20,983 nucleotides of DNA, taken from NCBI GenBank assembly GCA_050942995.1, contig JBMNOI010000065.1:1-20983 (forward strand). Direction: 5' to 3'. How positions within the stretch are numbered: the first letter of the stretch is position 1; each line of letters begins with the position of its first letter. A model generated the notes under the pieces. It had not been told where the DNA came from. It worked only from the letters and a program-made list of their open reading frames with translations, and did not search any database. Positions 6,835-14,432 of this stretch are shown piece after piece. This DNA comes from JBMNOI01 sp050942995 (GTDB lineage Bacteria; Chloroflexota; Anaerolineae; UBA1429). Made by a program: the position numbers and the translations under genes.

Positions 6835-9054
6835 ATGAACCCCCTGGCGAACGCATCGCGTCGACTTCAAAGATGCCTGCCGGCGCTGTGGCTGTGCGCC
6901 GCGCTGTTGCTCGGCTGTGGCCTGTGGCCGGAAGCGCGTTCCCATCTATCCGACGCCCCGGGGCACTCACCCCCCACCCTCGCCACACCACCCGATGTCG
7001 GCATCCCGAAAGATCCACTCCCGCCGACTCGTGCGGCCACAGAAACGCCTCCACCATCATCCCCCTCCCCACCACCTCTCACCCCCCATCCCACACCCGA
7101 CCTGACCGCCCAACTGGCACAGAACCCCATGCCGGCTGCCGATCCGATATCTCTGGCAGCCGGCCTGCTCCCCACGGAAGAGGACCCTCCGCGCGCGGGC
7201 CATGCCGCGCCACAGCCGACGGGCAGAGGCGTCAGTCGCTCTTTCTGGGTGGGCGATCTGCAGGCGGGGCGCATGCGCCTCGTCGACGCGACGCTGCGCG
7301 TGCAAACAGAGCATGTCGAGATGTGGGTAGAGAACGGTGCATCGGTCGACGACGAGGCGCTGCAGGATTCAGCCCGCATCCTTGAAGAGCACATATTGCC
7401 CACCGTCCGCGCCTCTGTTGCGCCCGATTGGCATCCCGGCACAGATGATAACCCGCGTCTCGCGGTGCTGAACGTCCATATCACCGGTGTGGCCGGCTAT
7501 TTCGCCGCCGCCAACCTCTACCCTCGTGAGGTGACCCCCTACTCGAACGAACGCGAGATGTTCGTCATGAACCTCTCGGCGGTGACACCGGGCACCGTTC
7601 CCTACAACCGGGTGCTCGCCCATGAACTGCAGCATATGATCCACTGGCATGTAAATCCCGGTCAGGAGGCGTGGGTGAACGAGGGCGTATCACAACTGGC
7701 CGAGGATATCAGCGGCTACGGCTGGCCCGTCGCCGCCGTCGCCCACTATACCGGCGATCCCGATCTGCAGCTCAACACCTGGGCAGATGACCGCTACACG
7801 GTCGCCGCTCATTACGGCGCCTCTTATCTCATGATGCGCTACCTGCTGGATCGGCACGGCCGGGCGGCCGTACAAGAGCTGGTGCGCGAGCCGGCCGGCG
7901 GGATCGAGGGCTTTGATCGGGTGCTGCGCCGGATGGGCGACGAATCGTTCGACGACTTTTTCGCCGACTGGTTGGTGGCCAATCTTTTAGACGATCCGTA
8001 TCTCGATGATGGACGTTACGGCTACCCCGAGATCGATGTGGCCGCACGGCCGCGACATCAGGTGAGAGATTTCCCGCGGATCATCGACGACGCGGTGCGC
8101 CAGTACGGCACCCACTACATCGAGCTATGGTCCGATACACCCGGCACGCTGCGGGTCTCGTTCGAGGGCGCCGCAGAGGCGCGCCTGGTGCCCAACCGGG
8201 CCACATCGGGCGAATGGCAGTGGTGGTCGAACCGTGGCGACGCCGGCCACTCTTATCTGGAGCGCGAATTCGATCTGACCGGAGTGGCCTCGGCCACCCT
8301 GCGATACAACATCTGGCACGATATCGAGAGCGGGTGGGATTTCGCCTACGTGCGCGCCTCGACGGACGGCGGGCTTGGCTGGACATTGCTGCGTTCGGCA
8401 CACATGATCGATGAGAACCCTATGGGCTACGCTCTGGGGCCGGGATACACCGGCATCTCCGGCGGGGGGGAAGTACCGATATGGGTGAATGATGAGGTGG
8501 ACCTGACGCCCTTTGCCGGGCAGGTCGTACGGGTGCGCTTTGATTATGTGACCGACGACGCCATCCACGGATCGGGGCTGTGCCTGGATGATTTCGAGCT
8601 GGAGGCGGCGAGATTTCGAGACGATGTGGAGGAGGGCGATGAAGGATGGACGGCGGTGGGGTTTATCCGACACAACAACCACCTGCCGCAGGGATACATT
8701 CTGCGCGCCGTCGAGTTCGGCGCCGAACCGGGAGTGACGCACATCCATGATGTGACGGTAGATGCCGATGGGCGCGCCGAATGGGAGTGGAATTTCGGCG
8801 ACGAGGCGCAGCGTATCATCCTCATCATCTCGGCCGTAGCGCCGGCCACCATAGAGCCGGCGGATTACTCGCTACTTCTGCAGCACATCCCGCACGACGG
8901 CCGCCAATCGCTCCTCCTGCCCCGGCAGCACCGTGCGCAGGTCGAGAAGGACCCGGTCGCCCTGGATGCGGGCCACCACCGGAGGGGTTCCCCGGCGCAG
9001 GGCACGCGCCAACGCGTTAGCGCCCGCGTTAGCGCCCGCGTCAGCACTCTCTGA
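6835..9054 (+). CDS. Secreted lipoprotein metalloprotease-like protein with VEG-like domain; C-terminus reads into antisense selA
   Basis: ATG 6835 is preferred over in-frame ATG 6610, because it starts a lipoprotein signal with lipobox LLGC (lipidated Cys at 28) and the 75 residues before it are a shadow of the preceding gene. A Pro/Thr/Ser-rich linker follows to about residue 95. The catalytic region has H263-E-L-Q-H267 and, 16 residues on, E283 in WVNEGVSQLAE: a HEXXH...E zinc-peptidase pattern. Residues about 428-595 resemble the VEG domain of immune-inhibitor-A-type proteases (LRYNIWHDIE, WDFAYVRASTDGG, LCLDDFELE). Family-like sequence ends near residue 680 (base 8872). The remaining 60 residues are antisense to selA and low in character. 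The ribosome site is weak. It probably acts on the outer cell surface; the link to the HSAC cassette is positional only. Confidence 0.82.
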   Translation: MNPLANASRRLQRCLPALWLCAALLLGCGLWPEARSHLSDAPGHSPPTLATPPDVGIPKDPLPPTRAATETPPPSSPSPPPLTPHPTPDLTAQLAQNPMPAADPISLAAGLLPTEEDPPRAGHAAPQPTGRGVSRSFWVGDLQAGRMRLVDATLRVQTEHVEMWVENGASVDDEALQDSARILEEHILPTVRASVAPDWHPGTDDNPRLAVLNVHITGVAGYFAAANLYPREVTPYSNEREMFVMNLSAVTPGTVPYNRVLAHELQHMIHWHVNPGQEAWVNEGVSQLAEDISGYGWPVAAVAHYTGDPDLQLNTWADDRYTVAAHYGASYLMMRYLLDRHGRAAVQELVREPAGGIEGFDRVLRRMGDESFDDFFADWLVANLLDDPYLDDGRYGYPEIDVAARPRHQVRDFPRIIDDAVRQYGTHYIELWSDTPGTLRVSFEGAAEARLVPNRATSGEWQWWSNRGDAGHSYLEREFDLTGVASATLRYNIWHDIESGWDFAYVRASTDGGLGWTLLRSAHMIDENPMGYALGPGYTGISGGGEVPIWVNDEVDLTPFAGQVVRVRFDYVTDDAIHGSGLCLDDFELEAARFRDDVEEGDEGWTAVGFIRHNNHLPQGYILRAVEFGAEPGVTHIHDVTVDADGRAEWEWNFGDEAQRIILIISAVAPATIEPADYSLLLQHIPHDGRQSLLLPRQHRAQVEKDPVALDAGHHRRGSPAQGTRQRVSARVSARVSTL

Positions 9055-10302
9055 TCCGGCCGCCGATCCCTGTGGCAGAGCGATACACATGGTGGGCAAC
9101 GACTCTTCCGGCAGCGAGCCGCCCCCGATCATCGAGCGTCCCGGCACCAGATCGCAGCGCCCGCCCGGTGCGCCCAGAGCATCCAGCAGGCGTCGGGCGC
9201 GTTCGGCGATCTCGTCCACCGATGAGGCGATCATACGCCAGATGGGGATGTGGGTCAGGGCTTCGCCCTTGAGATAATGCAACAGATTGGCCTTAATACC
9301 GGCCAGTGTGGTCTTGTCTACCCGCAGAGCACGGGTGAGGGGATAACGACGCAACTCGGCCACCAGATCGGCCCGTCCCACGATCATGCCCGCCTGAGGC
9401 CCGCCCAGCAACTTGTCGCCGCTAAAGGTGACCAGATCGGCCCCGGCGGCCACGCTCTCCTGCACTGTGGGCTCGTGGGGCAGCCCAAAGGATGACGTAT
9501 CGATCAGGGTGCCCGAGCCCAGATCATCCAGCAGAGGCAACGAACGCCTGTGGGCCAGCGCGACCAGATCAAAGAGTGACGGCTGGTGACTGAACCCCAT
9601 GATGCGAAAGTTACTGGAATGTACCCGCATCAGCGCCGCCGTGTGCTCGCCGATAGCCCGCTCGTAATCGGCGATATAGGTGCGATTGGTCGTGCCCACC
9701 TCTACCAAAAGGGCGCCGCTCTGAGCCATCACATCGGGGATGCGAAATCCGCCCCCGATCTCGACCAGTTGCCCCCGTGAGATGATCACCTCGCGCCCGC
9801 GGGCCAGCGCCGAAAGCGCCAGCAATACGGCGCCGGCGTTATTGTTCACCAGCAGGGCGGCTTCGGCGCCGGTGAGCCGACACAGCAACGCCTCGGCGTG
9901 CACATAGCGCGAGCCTCGCCCGCCGACCTCCAGGTCATACTCTAGATTGCTATAGCCCCGGCCGACGTGGCGCATGGCATCCAGCACCGCATCGCTCAGC
10001 GGCGCGCGGCCCAGATTGGTGTGCAGAATCACGCCGGTGGCATTGATCACCGGCTCTAGCGTGGGGCAAAGCATATCATCCAGTCGCGCCTGAACCCGCG
10101 CCAGCACAGAATCCATCTCTGGCGTACCGTCCGCCGCCTCAGCGCTCATGATCTCACGCCGCAGCTCGTCCAGCGCGTCGCGCACTGCATCGACCACCGC
10201 ATCACGCCCATAGTCGGTCAGCCACCGGGTCACCGCAGGCTCTTGCAGCACTCGATCGACCGCCGGCAACCGGCGCAGCGCTTCATGCGTACCGTCGGAC
10301 AC
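8872..10302 (-). CDS. selA: L-seryl-tRNA(Sec) selenium transferase SelA
   Basis: SelA is a PLP enzyme that converts seryl-tRNA(Sec) to selenocysteinyl-tRNA(Sec) using selenophosphate. Visible family features are the N-terminal LRRLPAVDRVL, the VINATGVILHTNLGRAPLS segment, YSNLEYDLEVGGRGSRY, LVNNNAGAVLLAL, VEVGTTNRTY, LLDDLGSGTLID and the PLP lysine in SGDKLLGGPQAG (K297 with this start). The C-terminus is complete (GGGSLPEESLP, LLDLRTVLPGQEE). The frame is open to a TTG at 10329, but GTG 10302 is preferred because GGGGGA lies 6 nt upstream and it starts after the ATL stop. Length is 476 aa, near the family norm, with an Ala/Gly/Asn-rich insert from a 12-bp repeat. SelB, SelD and tRNA(Sec) must be elsewhere. 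Confidence 0.93.
   Translation of the reverse strand: MSDGTHEALRRLPAVDRVLQEPAVTRWLTDYGRDAVVDAVRDALDELRREIMSAEAADGTPEMDSVLARVQARLDDMLCPTLEPVINATGVILHTNLGRAPLSDAVLDAMRHVGRGYSNLEYDLEVGGRGSRYVHAEALLCRLTGAEAALLVNNNAGAVLLALSALARGREVIISRGQLVEIGGGFRIPDVMAQSGALLVEVGTTNRTYIADYERAIGEHTAALMRVHSSNFRIMGFSHQPSLFDLVALAHRRSLPLLDDLGSGTLIDTSSFGLPHEPTVQESVAAGADLVTFSGDKLLGGPQAGMIVGRADLVAELRRYPLTRALRVDKTTLAGIKANLLHYLKGEALTHIPIWRMIASSVDEIAERARRLLDALGAPGGRCDLVPGRSMIGGGSLPEESLPTMCIALPQGSAAGSESADAGANAGANALARALRRGTPPVVARIQGDRVLLDLRTVLPGQEERLAAVVRDVLQK
9014..9045. repeat. 12-bp tandem repeat inside selA
   Basis: Two exact copies of a 12-base unit starting GCGTTAGC (9014-9025 and 9026-9037), plus a partial, slightly diverged third copy, encode the alternating Ala/Gly/Asn stretch DAGANAGAN on the selA strand. 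It sits in a surface-loop position before the C-terminal domain and in the overlap with the converging protease frame. Confidence 0.85.
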
Positions 10303-10308
10303 GGCCAC

Positions 10309-10314
10309 TCCCCC
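10309..10314 (-). promoter_or_regulatory. Ribosome-binding site deciding the selA start
   Basis: On the - strand, GGGGGA lies 6 nt before GTG 10302. It is too close to GTG 10308 and downstream of TTG 10329, so GTG 10302 is the best-supported start. Confidence 0.55.
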
Positions 10315-10625
10315 TAGATCTCGTCCCAACCGTATATCGTCAGGTCGATACGACCCGCCTCATCGAACCTGACGCCCTCTTCCTCCAGCATATCTCGCTG
10401 ATAGGGCTCGCCCAGAGTTCCGCCACGCGAGCTCACGGCGCCCTGCGCATTTACCACACGGTACCAGGGCAACCCCGGGGGACACTGGCGCAGCGCCCAA
10501 CCGACGACTCGGGCGCCATGGGGCATGCCCAGATGCCGGGCGATCTGCCCGTAGGTTACCACCTTGCCATAGGGCACACGGGCCAGCACCTCATACACCC
10601 TGCGGAATATGTCGCCCTCTTCCAC
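10314..10625 (-). CDS. Alkyltransferase-like protein (ATL, MGMT-fold without the reactive Cys)
   Basis: The protein has 103 residues: only the C-terminal DNA-binding half of O6-alkylguanine-DNA alkyltransferases. Family features are VTYGQIARHLG (Y25), ARVVGWAL (the arginine-finger region, R39) and the active-site motif, which here is PWYRV (W54) in place of PCHRV. ATL proteins with Trp at this position bind and flip O6-alkylguanine without transferring the alkyl group, and flag lesions to nucleotide excision repair. It starts with GTG, 5 nt after the tsaD stop, and no clear Shine-Dalgarno is seen, so it is probably coupled to tsaD. selA follows about 11 nt later. Confidence 0.9.
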   Translation of the reverse strand: MEEGDIFRRVYEVLARVPYGKVVTYGQIARHLGMPHGARVVGWALRQCPPGLPWYRVVNAQGAVSSRGGTLGEPYQRDMLEEEGVRFDEAGRIDLTIYGWDEI

Positions 10626-10630
10626 GCGGA

Positions 10631-11710
10631 TTACACCATGGTCAGACTGGGGTACACGTCCAGATCGTATCCAGAGCGCCGGCCGGCAAGAAACTGATAG
10701 TAGGCCGCGCCCGCCACCATCGCGGCGTTATCGGTACAATAGCTGATGGGCGGGTAGCGCACCGGCACGTTCGTCCGGCGATCCATCTCCTCACGCAGCA
10801 GGCGGTTGGCCGCCACACCGCCGGCCATCAAGATCTGAACCGCGTTGAACCGCTCGGCCGCCTCAAGGGTCTTTTGTACCAGAGCGTCCACCACGGCGGC
10901 CTGAAAACTGGCCGCTACATCGGCCACGGGGAATTCATCCTTTATCTCCTCGATGGACACATCCGCCAGTTTCTGACCGCGCACATCCGGCTCTTCACCC
11001 TCTGGCGCCGACATCTCCTGAACCAGACGAAGCACGGCCGTCTTGAGTCCGCTAAAGCTGAAATCATAGGGGCCGACCTGCAGCGCCCGGGGAAAGCGAT
11101 AGGCCTCCGGATTCCCATTTTTCGCCACTTTTTGAATCTCCGGCCCGCCGGGGTACCCCAACCCCAGCAATCGCGCCACCTTGTCAAAGGCCTCGCCCGC
11201 CGCATCGTCGATCGTCCGCCCCAGCCGCTCATAGTCGTGATGATCACGCATGAGGATCAGGTCGGTATGCCCGCCCGAAACCACCAGGCACACCAGCGGA
11301 AAAGAGGGTGCCACGAACTCGTCGGGATCCACCTCTGGCGGCACCAGCCAGTTGGCATAGACGTGCGCCTCCAGATGGTTCACCCCCACCAGAGGGAGTC
11401 CACGAGCCAGCGCTATGGCCTTGGCGGCGTTCAGCCCGACCAGCAAAGAGCCCGAAAGGCCCGGGCCGTGCACGACGCCGATCGCGTCCAGATCGCCCCA
11501 CTCTACCTGCGCGTCATCCATCGCCTGCCTCACCACCTGGGTGATAGCGACCATGTGCTGGCGCGAGGCCATCTCGGGGAACACGCCGCCATACTGGCGG
11601 TGGAGCTCGACCTGTGACGATACGACATTCGAGAGCACCAGGCGGCCGTCACGCACGACCGACGCCGATGTTTCATCACACGATGTTTCGATACCCAGAA
11701 TCGTCGTCAT
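10631..11710 (-). CDS. tsaD: tRNA N6-adenosine threonylcarbamoyltransferase TsaD
   Basis: TsaD transfers the threonylcarbamoyl group from TC-AMP to A37 of ANN-decoding tRNAs, with TsaB and TsaE. The 359-residue protein has ILGIETSCDETSAS at the N-terminus, VHGPGLSGSLLVG, the metal-binding NHLEAH (H112, H116), VSGGHTDLI, an IDDAAGEAFDKVARLLGLGYPGGP block, FSFSGLKTA, MAGGVAANRLLR and YCTDNAAM (D327). The frame extends to 11800, but family members start right at the ILGIETS strand, so ATG 11710 is chosen; ATG 11722 is a close alternative. Upstream are two strong hairpins. TsaB, TsaC and TsaE are not in the window. Confidence 0.95.
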   Translation of the reverse strand: MTTILGIETSCDETSASVVRDGRLVLSNVVSSQVELHRQYGGVFPEMASRQHMVAITQVVRQAMDDAQVEWGDLDAIGVVHGPGLSGSLLVGLNAAKAIALARGLPLVGVNHLEAHVYANWLVPPEVDPDEFVAPSFPLVCLVVSGGHTDLILMRDHHDYERLGRTIDDAAGEAFDKVARLLGLGYPGGPEIQKVAKNGNPEAYRFPRALQVGPYDFSFSGLKTAVLRLVQEMSAPEGEEPDVRGQKLADVSIEEIKDEFPVADVAASFQAAVVDALVQKTLEAAERFNAVQILMAGGVAANRLLREEMDRRTNVPVRYPPISYCTDNAAMVAGAAYYQFLAGRRSGYDLDVYPSLTMV

Positions 11711-11731
11711 CTTGATATCCATTCCGATATC

Positions 11732-11762
11732 GGCCACCGGAACACTGGCGTTCCCGGTGGCC
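11732..11762 (-). other. Stem-loop in the tsaD leader
   Basis: GGCCACCGGAAC pairs with GTTCC(C)GGTGGCC around a 6-base loop: a 12-bp stem with a single bulged C. It ends about 10-20 nt before the candidate tsaD start codons, with no T-run after it, so it is not a classical terminator. It could act as a leader structure or mRNA stabiliser. Confidence 0.6.
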
Positions 11763-11786
11763 GGCTGGACGATATGATAGATTCCT

Positions 11787-11817
11787 GATGGGATGGGCAC
11801 TGAACGCCCATCCCATC
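11787..11817 (-). terminator. Perfect 12-bp stem-loop after the PP2C-like gene (terminator-like, no T-run)
   Basis: GATGGGATGGGC and GCCCATCCCATC form a perfect 12-bp stem with a 7-base loop, 13 nt after the stop at 11831. No T-tract follows on either strand. It may be a Rho-associated or 3'-end stabilising structure rather than an intrinsic terminator. Confidence 0.5.
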
Positions 11818-11830
11818 GAATGCATCTGCA

Positions 11831-14353
11831 TTAGCTCTCCGGCGAAGAGATGTTGGTCAGCCAGAGCGTCCTGCCGCTCAACACGAACATGCGCCCGTGG
11901 TCTTCATCCACATAGACGGCGCGCAGGTCTTTGAAATAATTCTCATCCGGCCTGGCACGGAACTGGCGAACATAGTTGCCCTCTTTATCGAACTGGATAA
12001 TCCGTTCGTTGCCCGTATCCGTGACATAGATGTGGCCGTATGCATCGGGCTCCTGAGCGCCCGAGACGGTGATCGTCGTCGGACTGCTCATCGCCCCGGG
12101 CAGCCCCGACATGGTAAAGGGTTTGGGCTGTCCCTCATAGAGCTTGACGATATGCCCGTCGGCAAACAGCACATAGATATTGCCGTCGATGGCCATATCC
12201 ACCGCCCCGGTCAGGTCCACATCGGTCTCTGGGACAAGATAATCTCCCGGTGACGTGGTATATGCGTTATCCTGCGGCTCGTAACGCAGAATACGGCTCA
12301 GCAGTGGATCCAGCACATAAAAGTTACCATAGTATCCGCCGATGGCCTGCGGCTTGAGCCATGTGTCGCTATCGGCGACCGGCAGCGGGTCCAGCCCCTG
12401 CTGCGGATCATAGGCCAGCAGTGTGCCGGTACGCTCCAGCGCCACAAAGGTGCTCAAAGTTCGCGCGCCACCCGCCTCCATCCAGGTGATATCCACCAGA
12501 TCACCCACGGGCACGCCCCGTACCGGGCTCCCTTTCTCCACCAGCACCGGGCTGGCGTCCACCGTCTGGAGCGCGTCACCCACCTCGTTCAACAAAAAGC
12601 GATAGATGCGGCCGCTTCCCCGATTGAGAATATATATCGCGTTGTCATGGATGACGATACGAGAAGAGTCGGTAGGCGAGACGATGTCGTCTTCTACCTC
12701 GGTGAGCTTCCAGAAGTGGTACAGACGCTCGACGCCCTCCACCTCGTCCAGGCGATGCAGAATACGCCGCTGAAGGGTGGTCAGCGTCTCGTCAGAGGGG
12801 TTGATCGCCAGCCCCTCTTCCACGCTGATCAGAGCCTCGTACAACGCCTCGCGTTGATGTAGCTCATTCTCGATCTGCATGGCCGAATCGAAACGTGCTT
12901 GGGCCAGAGCCTGCAACGAGTCAAACTGCCCCGACCTCGCACGGTCGTACTGCACGCGCGTCATCACCACCAGAAAGAGCATCACCAGCGGGATGACAAA
13001 CGCCACCGCGATGAGAGCCCGGCCAGAGAGAGAGACGGTCTGTTCAGATTCTTGGTGCATCACAGGACGCTCCGGCAATCTATCGGGGAGGACCCGAATG
13101 AGGAATTCCTCCGTCTCGACACGAGCCCGCCCGGCGCGCTGCCTCATATGATGGCCCAGATCGATCAGGTCGGCCTGCAGCGTCGGGACCCTCTGGCGGA
13201 CTCGCTCCAATACGTCACCCACGGCGACGGCGGCCCTGGCAGGCCGTCCACCGTCATACGGCACATCATCTCTATCGTCATATGCGACATCGAGGACGGC
13301 ATCCTGTTCATCCCACTCGTCGATGTCAGACTCGTCCCATTCGTCGTCCACATCATCGGCCGACACATCCGCCACAACGTCACCCGATACCGGTGGCCTC
13401 TCGTCACGCGGGTGTAAAAAGGGCGGCTCTACCGGCTCGGCGACACGGGGTGGCGGACCATCGGAACGAACAACTGCCTCCTCCAGAGATAGCGATTCCG
13501 AAGGCTGCTCCTCGCCACGGTGGCCGTTCTCCCCGACAGATGGCTCTTCCTGAATATCTGGCACTGCCACCGGCTCTTTCGAACGCACAGAGGCCGCTGC
13601 GACCCGCTGTTGTGGCCACAAGGCGCTCGGACGGCGCGATTCATCCTCTACCGACGCCTCGGGCAGGCGTTCCACCAGCATCAGATCCGGGTCATGCGTC
13701 CCCAGATGCGCCTCCAGAGCGGCGGCCACATCCTCTCCGGAGAGCGTCGCGGCCAGCAGATCGGGAGCGACGAGGCGGGCCAGCGCGCTGTCAGCCATGA
13801 GCAACAGATCGCCCTCGTTCAACGTGACATGAAAGAGATCCGGCTCCAGGTCGCGTCGCAATCCCGCCGGAGGCTCCAGCCCCACATCCAGGGCATCGGG
13901 AGGGGCCTGCTCGAACCAGATCGAATCGTCGGGGAATCGCGTCAGCGCGTCGCGCTGTCGTACCAGCGTGAGCGCCGGTCCCAGATGAGCGATAAAGGCC
14001 TCATCATCATCGCGCACGGCCACGCAATTCAGCCCCAGCAGAACCAGATGCTCGCTACCGGCGCGCAGATTGGCCTCGAAAAGCAGCTCATTGGCGGCCA
14101 GCAAAGCCGCCCGCAGGGCGCGCGTCACACTGCCCGACATGCTGTAAAAGGTCTGCGAGATCACCTCGACTAGACGGTCGTATGGCGGCCGCACACCGCC
14201 GGGAGAGGGCAAATCCTGAATCAGGATATAGAGATCATCGCGTGGCCGTTGCCCTTTATAGTCGACGCCACGCGCCACGCGCAGGCCCGCCGAATCCGTC
14301 TGGCGGGCGCCGCCGCGCAGGCTGATCTGCTTGACCCGGGTTTTCTCGCTCAT
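11831..14353 (-). CDS. Degenerate PP2C-like domain, acidic linker, TM helix and beta-propeller (NHL-like) fusion
   Basis: The protein has 840 residues from ATG 14353, which has GGAAGAG upstream; the frame is open further up, but the extra 44 codons look non-coding. Residues about 25-245 resemble a PPM/PP2C phosphatase fold (RDDLYILIQDLP, SVTRALRAALLAANELLFEA, GLNCVAVRDDDEAFIAHLGP, LNEGDLLLMADSALARLV), but the usual metal-binding DG and GG signatures are not evident, so catalysis is doubtful. A long linker includes a very acidic Asp/Glu/Trp patch (about 335-370). A TM helix lies near 445-466. After a helical stalk, residues about 540-840 show repeated NIYVLFADGHIVKL and HIYVTDTGNERIIQF strands typical of NHL propellers. 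It probably couples an extracytoplasmic sensor to a cytosolic pseudo-phosphatase. No substrate is known. Confidence 0.78.
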   Translation of the reverse strand: MSEKTRVKQISLRGGARQTDSAGLRVARGVDYKGQRPRDDLYILIQDLPSPGGVRPPYDRLVEVISQTFYSMSGSVTRALRAALLAANELLFEANLRAGSEHLVLLGLNCVAVRDDDEAFIAHLGPALTLVRQRDALTRFPDDSIWFEQAPPDALDVGLEPPAGLRRDLEPDLFHVTLNEGDLLLMADSALARLVAPDLLAATLSGEDVAAALEAHLGTHDPDLMLVERLPEASVEDESRRPSALWPQQRVAAASVRSKEPVAVPDIQEEPSVGENGHRGEEQPSESLSLEEAVVRSDGPPPRVAEPVEPPFLHPRDERPPVSGDVVADVSADDVDDEWDESDIDEWDEQDAVLDVAYDDRDDVPYDGGRPARAAVAVGDVLERVRQRVPTLQADLIDLGHHMRQRAGRARVETEEFLIRVLPDRLPERPVMHQESEQTVSLSGRALIAVAFVIPLVMLFLVVMTRVQYDRARSGQFDSLQALAQARFDSAMQIENELHQREALYEALISVEEGLAINPSDETLTTLQRRILHRLDEVEGVERLYHFWKLTEVEDDIVSPTDSSRIVIHDNAIYILNRGSGRIYRFLLNEVGDALQTVDASPVLVEKGSPVRGVPVGDLVDITWMEAGGARTLSTFVALERTGTLLAYDPQQGLDPLPVADSDTWLKPQAIGGYYGNFYVLDPLLSRILRYEPQDNAYTTSPGDYLVPETDVDLTGAVDMAIDGNIYVLFADGHIVKLYEGQPKPFTMSGLPGAMSSPTTITVSGAQEPDAYGHIYVTDTGNERIIQFDKEGNYVRQFRARPDENYFKDLRAVYVDEDHGRMFVLSGRTLWLTNISSPES

Positions 14354-14385
14354 GCCGCTCTTCCGGCCCTCGTCCGTTCTGTGCC

Positions 14386-14413
14386 GATGGTCTATGATGG
14401 TCTGATGGTCTAT
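14386..14413. repeat. Three short GATGGTCT direct repeats between guaA and the PP2C-like gene
   Basis: GATGGTCTAT, GATGGTCT and GATGGTCTAT occur back to back (starts at 14386, 14396 and 14404) in the 79-bp gap between the two genes. Spacing of 10 and 8 bases would allow tandem protein contacts, but slippage is equally possible. Confidence 0.7.
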
Positions 14414-14432
14414 ATTGTGCCGTATAAAGCCG

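Noticed and set aside
10303..10329. TTG 10329 or GTG 10308 as the selA start
   Set aside because: Neither has a well-spaced ribosome site; GTG 10302 has GGGGGA at 6 nt.
11711..11800. 30-residue N-terminal extension of TsaD
   Set aside because: TsaD proteins begin at the ILGIETS strand; the extension is read through the leader hairpins.
13282..14173. Arg/His/Pro-rich + strand frames opposite the PP2C-like gene
   Set aside because: Typical antisense shadows of a GC-rich gene; no recognisable domain.
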